Source: Macrophomina tecta
Taxonomy: Eukaryota; Ascomycota; Dothideomycetes; Botryosphaeriales; Botryosphaeriaceae
Length of the DNA: 64,000 nt
Assembly (NCBI GenBank): GCA_024180945.1
Contig: JAKSGN010000041.1
Location: 1,054,001 to 1,118,000 of the forward strand
Direction: 5' to 3'
The notes under the pieces: generated by a model
The model's database searches: none
What the model was told of the DNA's origin: nothing
The model's input: only the letters and a program-made list of their open reading frames with translations
Part shown: positions 37,548-47,232 of the stretch, in pieces
How positions within the stretch are numbered: position 1 is the first letter of the stretch
Layout: each line of letters starts with the position of its first letter
Position numbers and translations under genes: made by a program

Positions 37548-40425
37548 ACGTTTCCGGTTTCTTCACCGACACTTACCTTGATTTCATGTCTGGTGTTGGA
37601 GTGAGTGAAGATGGATGGTGGACGAAGCCGAATGGACGCCGAACCCTCACCGCAACGATCGATACCACCGAAAGATCAGCAGGCAGCAATGCCTCGAAGG
37701 ATTCAATTTGTCACGCTCAAGCCAGGGAAGTCCGACAATCCTCCTGAACCTGAAACGCAAGTCACCTCGTGAAACACATTTACACGACTGAAAATAACAT
37801 CCCAAAGCTGGCAAATTCGGAGGAGCACTAAAAATGGTTCTTCAGGGTGAGCATACCCTGTTCATGGACAGAATCGGCGCAGGAGCCACTGGGCGCTCCG
37901 TTACTCAAGAACTTCTGTTGGTCCATATCCCCGGGGGATAACGCCATTCGGCTACCTTTACCCCCGAAGGCGAAGTTGCGGCGAGTGTGCGATTGCTACC
38001 GGGTCGGCTAGAGTACTACTTCGGCATATGCAAGAGTTTGTGATACTGCAAGTCTACGGCGCTCATGCAGCCGTGCTGCATGTTCATACAGCACACCATA
38101 GCCTTCTCTCTCATTATTACATATCACAATATGTACCTCGCGTACAAAGCCGCTCTGAGGCACAGCATCTTCCATGCCTCAGCGCTTCGAGAAATTAGAA
38201 GTGTCTGCATAGACCAACTGCGAATGGTGTGTCTTCGCCGCGGGCCGGCAGGAAGAGAACCAGATTGTGGGAAGTCGAATGCGCCACCTATTGTATGCGC
38301 TACCATGAAAGGCTATCCTCGGGATATCCCGTTAGCTAGGTGCTGTTGCGACTTAGTGGAAGAGGCTGGGGCGCGGAACGTGGCGCTTAGTGCGCGCGAG
38401 CGAGGCTTATGCACCCGGCGGCCGATGGATTGGGCCCACGGCGCGCGTTTGTAGCGGCTACTTCTCCCAACACAGCCATCCCGTCTTGACGGGGTCTTGA
38501 GTGCATTCAACCGTGGTGTTGAGCGCAGCGAAGCTGGTGGCGTATGCATGTTCGGCGATCGGGCTTGCATAAGGGCAGATCTGCCCTCCCTTGGCAACTA
38601 TTTTTACCTGCGCGAGTGGGGACAGAAGAAAGGGACCAAGCTTCGAGGAGCTTGGACGCGGTGGGCTTGTGCTTGGGCAGACTTTTTGGAAAGGATCAAA
38701 AAGGTCAACAAACAACAATAACAGTCTCCAGAGGCCAACCACTGCTACTTGTGAACCACACGAGGAGACTGAAGGATCGAGTGTAATATAACAGACGATT
38801 AAGCAGTAAAATGACTCGAGTGCCGAACGGTGCAATCGGGCGGCCGGAAAGTTCGGGAAGGCGTCGTCAACAGCGTTGTCACGGTGTGACGATGCCTGAG
38901 GAGCAGCTCAACATATCGGTCTCGGATTGCGCAAGCCAGGCCACAGCAGAGGCCGTCGTGGAGACTATGACTCGCGGAAGTGCAGGGAAATTGAACCAAC
39001 AGACGCACAGTCGGGAACCCAGGGATCAGGAGAGTTGAGGCGGATCCTGAGGTTTCGCGTAAATCATGGCTCGCCTCTTGTATACACCACGCGGCCGACT
39101 ACGCCTCTTCTCGTTCGCTCGTAAACATAGGGCGGCAAGCAGAATGACGAGAGCAACTCGGGTGAATCATGCTGCGATGAGTGTAGGCCAGTGAGCAGCA
39201 CGGGACAAGAAAGATTCTGTGATTGGCCCCCAAATTGAGGCACCCACCGACAATTCCCAGGGAAGCGCCGCAGAGTTGCAAAAAGGGCCGCCGCAGAGCA
39301 CTATTTGGCTTTGACGGGTTTCCTCAAAGGATGATCGCTGCAGAGAGCGGGGTTTGCGTAGACTCCAATGGATCTCGATGGCAGAGTGTTGGTGTGAGTC
39401 GGTGAGAGAGACACTGGCGTGGCGGACGACGCAAACGCGCACAGCCCCCGCACCAGCGCCCGTCGCGGCGTGGTCTCCCTTCGCACCGCGCTCCTCAACG
39501 CCTCCACACACGCCTACGTGCACTTTTGCGCGGCGCAGCACTCTCGAAGGATTCTCGCCGCGCCGCGCGCCTAAGCAGGTCGAGCAAGTGAGTAGTCGGC
39601 GACCAGGAGCCGGTCCGGCGCCCGAAGCTTGACCTTTCCTTGGGTCCACTCCAGCACCAGCATATCACAACGCCCGCGTGTTGACGTGATTCGACGCGCG
39701 CTCTGGGGAGGCGTCGCAGAAGCTGGCCAGGATCAGCACTAGCGGGCAAGGCTGAACCGCAGGGACGGCCGCTGGGAGGCTCGACGTCCTCACGGTTGGC
39801 TCCGTCCTGCTCGACAGCTCCCGAAGCCTCCGCCATCATGCCTCTGGTTCGTCGACTCTGCAGTCTCTTCGCCTGATGAGGCGCTCCCATCGCGCCTGCT
39901 TACTGCCATTCGCGCGTTTCTGACGTCAAGGGGCAGAGGCGTTGGCTGTTCCTGATGCCATTTGCTGCACAAGCGCCACGACTCGTGGGATATCAAAGAG
40001 ACGGCGGTCTGTGTGTTGTAGGATGCGCCAACCTGGCGTGGGCTCCTCTGTGGGGCAAAGGCGTGGGCAAAGACAGCCAGGCGTGACCGTGCTGCGGACG
40101 GCCCGTTGCGGCCCTGCTCTGTGCTTCAACCGCTTTTCCCCTCACTCCTGTGAAGAGTGAAGCTGCCTTGGGGCCGTTCACTGTTAGTTGCCTATTTTTA
40201 ACCCTTATGGTGGAGGTCCCAGTTACGACGGAGCCCCGATACTTAACCATCCGTAGGTAATGCTTACCAGGCCTTTCCTAGCCACCACCAGTCAGACACA
40301 CATAAGCAAGATATCCATTAGCTGCAGTCTTAAGCCGTACCTTTCTCTCCTGTCTTGCCTTGTCTTGTCTTACCTTCTTCGTTTCCCATTCGTCCGATAC
40401 CCAGTCCGTTTTCTTATTTCCCAAA

Positions 40426-41865
40426 ATGGCCGAGCCGACGACAAGAACAACTTCCGAACCCACCTCCACCTCCTCCGCTTCCGTTTCAAACGCTGCTGAC
40501 TCATCGAGCACCGCAGCCTCAACGGCAGCAGCTTCGTCAGCCGCAGCAGACTCTTCGACTACTGCCGCTTCTTCAACCTCAGCGGCATCTTCCTCAACCA
40601 CCGCCTCTTCCACAAGCTCGAGCTCAATAACATCCTCAACCTCCCTTACCTCTTCCACATCCAGCGCATCCTCGACCTCCTCCTCTGCCACCATAGGTGC
40701 CAGTGCAAGCGCAAGCGCCACTTCAGCTCCCCACTCCGGCACCTCCTCAGAGACCATCTCCATTGTGTGCGGCTCCATCTTCGGCGCCTTCGCCTTCGTG
40801 ATCCTCGTCTCCATCATCGGTTTCCTCTTCCACAAGCGCGCCCTGCGCAAAAAGCGCGCCACTTTCGACGCCGAGAAGCAGCAGCTCGACAAGAAAGGCA
40901 TCTTCTCGCACAGCGGCGGCCGGCGGGGCGACTACACGCGCGTGCGCAGCCTCTCTGACGTGCCCGCCCTTCCGCCCATCGCCGACGTCAGCACCCTCTC
41001 CTCCATCTCGCCGCCCTCGCGCACCGTCTCGCCACCCACGCGCAACACGACCAACGCGACCGACTCCTCTCGCTACAGCCGCGCCACTGAGGGTTCCTCC
41101 GACGACACCACGCCCGACCTGAGCAACTTCACCATCGTCCACCCGCCGACCGCACCCTCCTCCGTCCTCCAAAACTCCCAGCAGCAGCCCCAACCCCACC
41201 ACACCCGCGCCCGCTCCGCCACCTCCGCCTCCACCCACACCATCTACATCCCCTACACGCAAGCCTCCACGACCGTCTCCCCACTCGCCCGCCTCAGCAC
41301 CTCGACCCTCATCCCGCTGCAAGTCCAGCGCACGCAGTCGCCCGAGAACCCTGTCGCCGGCGTCGCCAGCGTGCAAGGGTCGCTGCACTCCTCCTCCAAC
41401 GGCTCGTCGACGGGCTCGGACGTGCGCATGAGCAAGAGCAAGCAACACCACCGCATGTCCGCGCCGCCCACCATCATCCTCGAGACGCCCAGCCCGTGCG
41501 TCGAGCGCGGCGAAGAGATCTCATCTCCTCCCTTCTCCGACCACGAGCACGACAATGACGGCGGTCCGTCATCCAGCCGCAGCAGCTTGGCCGGCAGCCA
41601 GGCGCTGATGATGGCGAGCGGCGGCGGCGGAAGCGCCATCTACGCCAACAGGGCGCGCAGCGCGAGCGGTAGCTCGCTGCCGCGGTACTACTCGCCCGAG
41701 TCGTTCGACGACGTGGCGCTGCGGACGGCTGAAGAAGAGGAGGCGGCGCGCAACAAGAAGGAGGAGGCAGACCGGCAAGCTGCTGCTGAGGCGGCCCCTC
41801 TGTTCGGCAGTTGGGGCAAGAGGCCCAAGTCCGGTGCCGGATTGAGGAGGAGCTACGGGCCTTGA
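40426..41865 (+). CDS. Single-pass membrane protein with Ser/Thr-rich mucin-like ectodomain
   Basis: One exon, 479 residues from the ATG of MAEPTTRTT. Residues ~5-108 are almost entirely Ser, Thr and Ala, a likely O-mannosylated stalk. One transmembrane helix follows (ISIVCGSIFGAFAFVILVSIIGFLF, split here as residues ~110-134), then HKRALRKKRATF, whose charges place the C terminus in the cytosol. The tail is Pro/Ser-rich and disordered. The layout resembles Mid2/WSC-like cell-wall stress sensors and many uncharacterised fungal proteins, but no WSC or cysteine domain is present. There is no N-terminal signal peptide in this model; an upstream in-frame ATG at 40360 adds 22 residues that are only weakly hydrophobic. 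A missed 5' exon or a type III topology may explain this. Confidence 0.7.
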   Translation: MAEPTTRTTSEPTSTSSASVSNAADSSSTAASTAAASSAAADSSTTAASSTSAASSSTTASSTSSSSITSSTSLTSSTSSASSTSSSATIGASASASATSAPHSGTSSETISIVCGSIFGAFAFVILVSIIGFLFHKRALRKKRATFDAEKQQLDKKGIFSHSGGRRGDYTRVRSLSDVPALPPIADVSTLSSISPPSRTVSPPTRNTTNATDSSRYSRATEGSSDDTTPDLSNFTIVHPPTAPSSVLQNSQQQPQPHHTRARSATSASTHTIYIPYTQASTTVSPLARLSTSTLIPLQVQRTQSPENPVAGVASVQGSLHSSSNGSSTGSDVRMSKSKQHHRMSAPPTIILETPSPCVERGEEISSPPFSDHEHDNDGGPSSSRSSLAGSQALMMASGGGGSAIYANRARSASGSSLPRYYSPESFDDVALRTAEEEEAARNKKEEADRQAAAEAAPLFGSWGKRPKSGAGLRRSYGP

Positions 41866-42414
41866 GGGTTCTGTTTTCGGTTTTGCTTCTCCCTTTATTT
41901 TTTTTTTTTCCCATGGATTTGATGAGTTTCTGGGCTTGGATATACCATCGTGCTTTTTGACGTTTCCCCTGTTATATATATGGAATTGGTGCTCTCGAGA
42001 GAGAGAAATACAATGGTCGGATGGAAAAAGATAGATTGTGGAGATGCAAGGGAGACTGTAGTGTCAGTTTCGGATACCCACAACGAAAGATACATGAACA
42101 TGCAAACAAGAGTTCAACTGTAACAACACTTCCCATTGTGTTTGTTGTAGACCTGGATATGCTGTCTGAGGGTCATACGCAGACGTACCCTATGCCTGGA
42201 TCTGCCTATGAGTTTCTTTTTTTTTTTTTTTTTTTTAGGTCATTTGTATGCCATCTTCTCTCCAACATTACTTATGTTAGATCCAGAACCTTGCAGTGGT
42301 ATCAATGGCACCACATGGCAAGATATCCAGGCGAAGGCCAAGTTCAATCCAGATATAACGAGGCTTGCTTGCCCAAAAGCCACAAGTGGCTCAGCGACAT
42401 GATTTCTGCAATTC
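41866..42414. other. Convergent intergenic region
   Basis: Between the stops of the mucin-like gene and CUS2. A 20-nt T run lies at 42217-42236. Nothing coding recognised. Confidence 0.6.
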
Positions 42415-44016
42415 TCACTCGCCGCTGTTATCGCCACCTTTACCGCTGCCGTTCTTCTCGGCATGGTTATCGTGATTCTTGACCAGTTTTCCAGCTTCCA
42501 ACTCGTTGGCGAACTTCCTCAACCTTGCATTCTCCTTGTCTTGGTCCTCCCTCTTCCTTCTATAGCGCTCCTTGCTCTTCGGGATAGTGGCCTCGATGAT
42601 ACGACCATCGAAAGCACGACCGTTGAAGGCCTACGTGAGTCAGAATGTACTGTCGCCTCCATGTGCTTCTCGATCCGACTTACCTTCACGCACTCCTGGG
42701 CCTGAGCCGGCTCACTGAATCTGACCACAACAACACCGTCGGGCTCCTGGTTGAAGACCCAAACGACCTCGACTTCACCAAATTTAGAGGCCTCTTCGGA
42801 GATATCATCACGGATGTCTTCTTCAGCCTCAGGATCTTCCTGCTATGTTGTTAGCACCGCGGGATGATCAGAAGTATCTCGACTGCATACCTCGAGCTCC
42901 TTCAGCGTGAACATGTGTTTCAAGACGACAGTTCTAGCCCAACGGAAAGCAGGACCACTGGTACTCGAGTCATGGGCAGGTTCGTCATCGCCCTCATCAC
43001 CCCAGTCGGCCAACTTTCTGTTTAAGCTTTTAGCATACTGAGGTAGTTCATCGCCATTCAGGGAGAGGGGCAACTTACTGGGCCTGCTTCTTCTCGTATC
43101 TCAACTTCGAATCTTTATCAGCCTTTGATGGCTTATGCTGGGCTTTCTTAACGCCATCTTCATCGCCCTTGTTCTTTTTGAAGGACATGTCGGCCTCCTT
43201 AACTCTCATCCTGCCATCGGGACCTTGGCGGAAATTGAAGTCCGTGTCGTCAAGCATGTTGATAGCAAGTCCAACGGATTCAGGGCGGAAGTAGACAACA
43301 AGCGCCTCGCCGGTGAAGTTTCCATCCTTGTCTGTGTACAGCCTGACCCGCTTCTCCTCGGTATCAATGCTCTCCGCGATGAGGCCGTACCTCGAGAACA
43401 CTTCGGTGACCTCCTCCTTGGTGGCATCTAAGGGCAGAGAGGTAACGTACACGGCAGTGTTCTGCAGCTCCTTCTTCTTGGCGGGCTGTTGGTACGTTGG
43501 AGGAACGTCAGCCTGAAGCTTAGAACAGACCATACGCATGCAAGGGGCGTACCTTGCCATCTTGTTCGCTGTCCGGGTGCTTGCGCTTCTTGGACTTGAT
43601 CTCCTCCTGAGCGTCTTCAGATTCATCGACGCCCGGGATCCGGTAGGCCTTGCTCTGCTGCTCCAGGAGGTCCTTGTCCACCTAATTCCAGGAACCCATC
43701 GGTTAATCGATTCGGCCACGACAATCTCAACAGCAAGGGCGGCTTTGTTCTTTTTGCGAGCGCGCCAGTACAGCCAGAAAACCAGAAGCCAGAAACGGGT
43801 GGGCTATGGAGGGGGACAATTCTTGTCCGCTGGAGGGGAAGCGGGGCGTCAGCGTACCGTTTGGACCCATCTCTTCAGCGCGACGTCAAACTCCCACTCA
43901 TTGCCGTTGGTCTCCTCCAAAATCCACTTGTTGTCGGCCCTGGACCAGGAAATGCGGTCGTCCGTTTCGAAGTCTTCCACCGCCGTGGGAAAGTTCGCGG
44001 GCAGGCTGTCGGCCAT
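42415..44016 (-). CDS. cus2: Splicing factor CUS2 / Tat-SF1-like, two RRMs
   Basis: Six exons on the minus strand: 44016-43858, 43681-43553, 43512-43079, 43017-42891, 42839-42684 (or from 42842) and 42630-42415, about 406 residues. The N-terminal part (SWSRADNKWILEETNGNEWEF) is family-typical. RRM1 spans ~115-195 (TAVYVTSLPLDATKEEVTEVF, then ALVVYFRPESVGLAI). The second, divergent RRM (UHM-like) spans ~267-355 (TVVLKHMFTLKELE, FGEVEVVWVFN, GRAFDGRIIEATI). The family helps U2 snRNP fold and engage SF3b during prespliceosome assembly. The C terminus is basic with Glu/Lys text. Intron 2 is only 40 nt. Exon 5 has tandem TAG/CAG acceptors that would add or drop one Gln. All junctions keep frame. 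Confidence 0.88.
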
Positions 44017-44653
44017 GGTAAGCAAGCGGTGCTACGGTGTGACGAGTGCGGGCGTGGATGTGGGTGCGACGAGGCTGTGAAGGTGTGCGCGAGGCCTCGA
44101 GCTCAGCAGACGGAGTGTACGGGGGCTGTGCGCCTGTTGGAATCGCAATTAGGTGGCTAGTGCAGCATGTCGCGGTGTCGGGCGGAGGTGTTTCTGGGGT
44201 TGCGGCAAAGAAATGCTTGGAGCTGTCGGAGCTGTACGTCAGCCCGAGCGCCCGACTAGCGCCACGCCCCATATCGATAAGGCAGTCGTGCCGGCCCAGC
44301 CCATGGCTCAGGCCAGCAGCAAGTGGGAACGGCACGGCGCGCGCTTCAAAGCGTGGTCGCAGGTTTGGCGCATGCTCATTGGTCATTACGTATTCATCAA
44401 TTCCACCAAATGCCGGTTCGAAATTATCTACTTTTCACCTTCAATTGACTACATGTATCCAGACATACCCCCCCGACATGCAGAACAGCAGAGGACCGAA
44501 TAGGAACGAAAATAGCTACGGCACGCCAAAACTTTGTCGTACGGGTATCGAACTAAGGCGACCAACCGCGCTTGAGGTCTTTCTGAATATCTACAACGTG
44601 ACCTTTCAAGCGGGCCAATAGCCCTGAGACAAGCTTGACTGAAGAAAAGGTGT
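44017..44653. other. Intergenic between two minus-strand genes
   Basis: Holds the CUS2 promoter and the permease 3' flank. No domain in the short open frames. Confidence 0.6.
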
Positions 44654-46372
44654 CTAGTTAAGAGGATGTTGGGAGCCCATCGAGTCGTGGTTCTTCTCGT
44701 GGCCATCGTGGCTGGAAGTGCGAACAATCGAGTGACGCGAAAGGCTGTCTTCATCCTCGGGGGTCTTGGCCTCACGCGCAAGCTCGACGTAGTCGTACGC
44801 GAACTCGCCAATTTCGACGTCGTCAATACCGAGAATTTCCTCTTCCTCAGTTGCGCGAAGCCTGAGAGCCGGAACCCAGGTACCCAAGAAACCGAGAACG
44901 GCAAGGATGATACAGGTACCGCCGAAGGAGTAGGCGCCGCCAGCCACGGAGTCCGCAATTTGGTAGCCAAGCTGGACCCAGTTGTGGTTGATCCAACCAC
45001 CGTCAATTTGCGTGGCACCATCAAGGGCAGCAATGTAGTCACTGCGAGACCGTTAACGTCAAGGGATCTCATGGATATCAACAAAGGTATGGGACTTACG
45101 CAGCGAAGAACGCAGTGAGGATGTTACCAACGAAACCACCAACACCATGGACGGCGAAGATATCGAGCGCATCATCACAGCGAAGGAAGTACTTGAGCTT
45201 GGTGGCGTAGTTGCAGACAGCACCACCAACGACACCGAAGACTACAGCAGCCCACGGCGGGACGAAACCAGATCCAGGAGTGATTGCGACAAGACCAGCG
45301 ATGACACCGGAGCAGAAACCAACAGTGGACCACTTCTTCTCGAGTCTGTAATCGACCAAGCACCAGGTAATACCACCAACGCAGGCAGCGAGATTGGTAA
45401 CGACGGCGGCCAACACAGCGCGCAGGTTTGCAGCGCCGGCTGAACCGGCGTTGAAGCCGAACCAACCAACCCACAGGAAGACGGTGCCGATAACGATGTG
45501 GGTGACGTTGTGGGGACGGTAGTTCAACTCCTGGGTGCCATGACCGCGTCTCTTGCCGAGCATGTACGAGTAGGCCAGGGCAGCCGTGCCGGAAGCAATG
45601 TGAACAGGAGTACCTCCAGCAAAGTCAATCGAGCCCATGGTCGCAGCCCATCCAGACGGATTCCAAGTCCAGCAGGCGATGGGGTCGTAGATGATTGTGG
45701 ACCAAACGAACATGTAGATAACGCAAGGAAGCATGCGTCCACGCTCGGCAACGGCGCCAACAGCAAGAGCAACACTGGTAAGGGCCCATTAGCCTGGATG
45801 AAGTATCGAAGAATGGGGATCAGCGCGACTTACGTGATCGCGGCGAACATGCCCTGGTAGACGGCGAAGAGGAGGTCCGGGATGCCGGATGCAGCAACCG
45901 ACGGGGCGCCCAGGACATTCCTGAAGCCAATGTTTTCGAGGTCACCAATGTACTTGCCAGCATTGTGGGAAAAAGCCAGGGAGTAGCCCCAGAAAAACCA
46001 CTGGAAGGATACAACGGCGGTGGCCATGACGGAGAGCCAAATAAGGGACAGAGCCGACTTTCTTCGGGCAAGACCGGAGTAGAAGAAGCTGGATACAGTT
46101 AGCGGGCGCATAGCATGGTGTTGGAAGAACTGTACATACCCGACACCCGGAATCATGAGCAGGACCAGGGCGGTCGAAGTCAAGATCCAGGCAATGTCGC
46201 CGGACTGGCATTACTGTTAGCTTCCCTGATAGACCGTTGGGGCGTGCGGGACACGGACCTGGTAGTAGACATTCATGTTGTCGGTCAAGCTGTTGCCGCC
46301 AGTAGCGGGAGCATCAGTGGGGAAGGACTCGAGCGGCACATATGGCAGCTCGGTGGTCGAGGAAGCCGACAT
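44654..46372 (-). CDS. mep2: Mep2-type ammonium transporter (Amt/Mep/Rh family)
   Basis: Five exons on the minus strand, 46372-46259, 46204-46140, 46088-45834, 45774-45100 and 45041-44654, give 498 residues, normal for the family. Eleven hydrophobic helices are expected. Diagnostic text includes SGDIAWILTSTALVLLMIPG, FFYSGLARRKSALSL, DFAGGTPVHIASGTAALAYS, TVFLWVGWFGFNAGSAG and DIFAVHGVGGFVGNILTAFF. The two pore histidines are present (residues ~203 and ~354); the first is Glu in Mep1/Mep3, so this is the Mep2 type, linked in yeast and other fungi to filamentous growth under low ammonium. The protein moves ammonium across the plasma membrane. The cytosolic C terminus (~440-498) is acidic and Ser-rich. 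Intron 1 has an unusual GTCCGT donor. Two AGATAAG sites lie upstream. Confidence 0.94.
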
Positions 46373-46846
46373 GGTCGATGATTGTTGGCGGGTGCCGGGC
46401 CGGACGGACAAGAGCTGGTAGGTAGGAAAAGGTGCGAGACTTGCGAGGTGGGTGCTGACGTCGCGGACGCCGGGCAGAGAGATGGGCAAAAGAGAGGAAG
46501 GGTTCGGAGCCGCGGGCTCTTGCCAGAGGCGGCTTTGTGGGAGAGTTAAAGGGCAGCGGGTGGGCGTGGGCCTTGTCGATCGCGGTAGTGCGCTCCGGAT
46601 CCGCGTTGCGGGAGGCGGCGGCGGGAGAAGCAGCAGGCTAGCGAGACTTGACACGCGAGGCAGTAACGGGCGCAAGTGATATATGGAACGGGATATCCCA
46701 AATTGACGGAGAGGAGGGCCAGAGCTGCGCGGCGCGGACCCCAGGCTCCTCGACACTGGGTGCATGGTGCATTCATTCCGCCCAGCCCGCGCTTGGCCCT
46801 GTTCGTGCGCCCGACGCCTGTTTCCCAGCGGACGCACGGCAGCCAC

Positions 46847-46853
46847 AGATAAG
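46847..46853 (+). promoter_or_regulatory. GATA-factor site AGATAAG upstream of the ammonium transporter
   Basis: Matches the HGATAR core bound by AreA/Nit2-type GATA factors. It lies 475 bases upstream of the transporter ATG. Fungal ammonium permease genes are known AreA targets; binding here is inferred. Confidence 0.5.
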
Positions 46854-46970
46854 CCTGCGGGCGCGAGCCAATTGCGGAGCGCTGCCCGCCCGAGTCGAGC
46901 CACCCCCGTGGGATGCAGAGATATGGCTCTTCTCATTCACTTACTGTCCAAACCACCACGCCCGCCTGTC

Positions 46971-46998
46971 CGCTGCCCGCTGCCCGCTGCCCGCTACC
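46971..46998. repeat. CGCTGCC 7-mer tandem repeat, ~4 copies
   Basis: Three perfect units CGCTGCC and one CGCTACC in the transporter upstream region. Confidence 0.75.
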
Positions 46999-47225
46999 CG
47001 CCTGTCCTCGACGAGAGCTGCCGCTCGCCCGCTTGCCCTGCGCTCCACACGGCGGTCCCGACACCCGAGCCCTCGCGTGCGCCCGCCCCCGTCGAATCTG
47101 GCCCGATGCCCTGGGCCCGATGCAGCGCTGCAACGAACGCTGCACGTCGACACGCAAACGCGCAGCTGCTGCCGGTGTTGTGGGTTGCTGCTGCATGAAT
47201 CCTTCGCCGCGACGCCCGCGCAGCC

Positions 47226-47232
47226 CTTATCT
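47226..47232 (-). promoter_or_regulatory. Second GATA-factor site (AGATAAG on the minus strand)
   Basis: CTTATCT on the plus strand, the exact reverse complement of the first site, 854 bases upstream of the transporter ATG and oriented with it. Confidence 0.45.

Larger units (their letters stand above)
34648..40425. other. 5.8-kb gene-poor region
   Basis: No convincing gene on either strand. It contains a duplicated ~30-bp block, a T10A14 palindrome and a (CT)n-T24 tract (all listed separately). A TATA-like TTTATATAG lies near 35746. Open frames of up to ~160 codons are present but have no domain and unfavourable composition. It may hold non-coding transcripts or distal regulatory DNA. Confidence 0.55.

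Noticed and set aside
39167..39649. 160-codon minus-strand frame in the gene-poor region
   Set aside because: No domain; composition consistent with chance.
40747..41451. 234-codon antisense frame
   Set aside because: Gly/Arg/Val-rich shadow of the Ser/Thr/Pro-rich mucin-like gene.
44654..46372. Reading through GTATGT at 46139 would give GVGYVQFFQHH in the transporter
   Set aside because: This text is a 51-nt intron; removing it restores the conserved PGVGFFYSGLARRKS helix.
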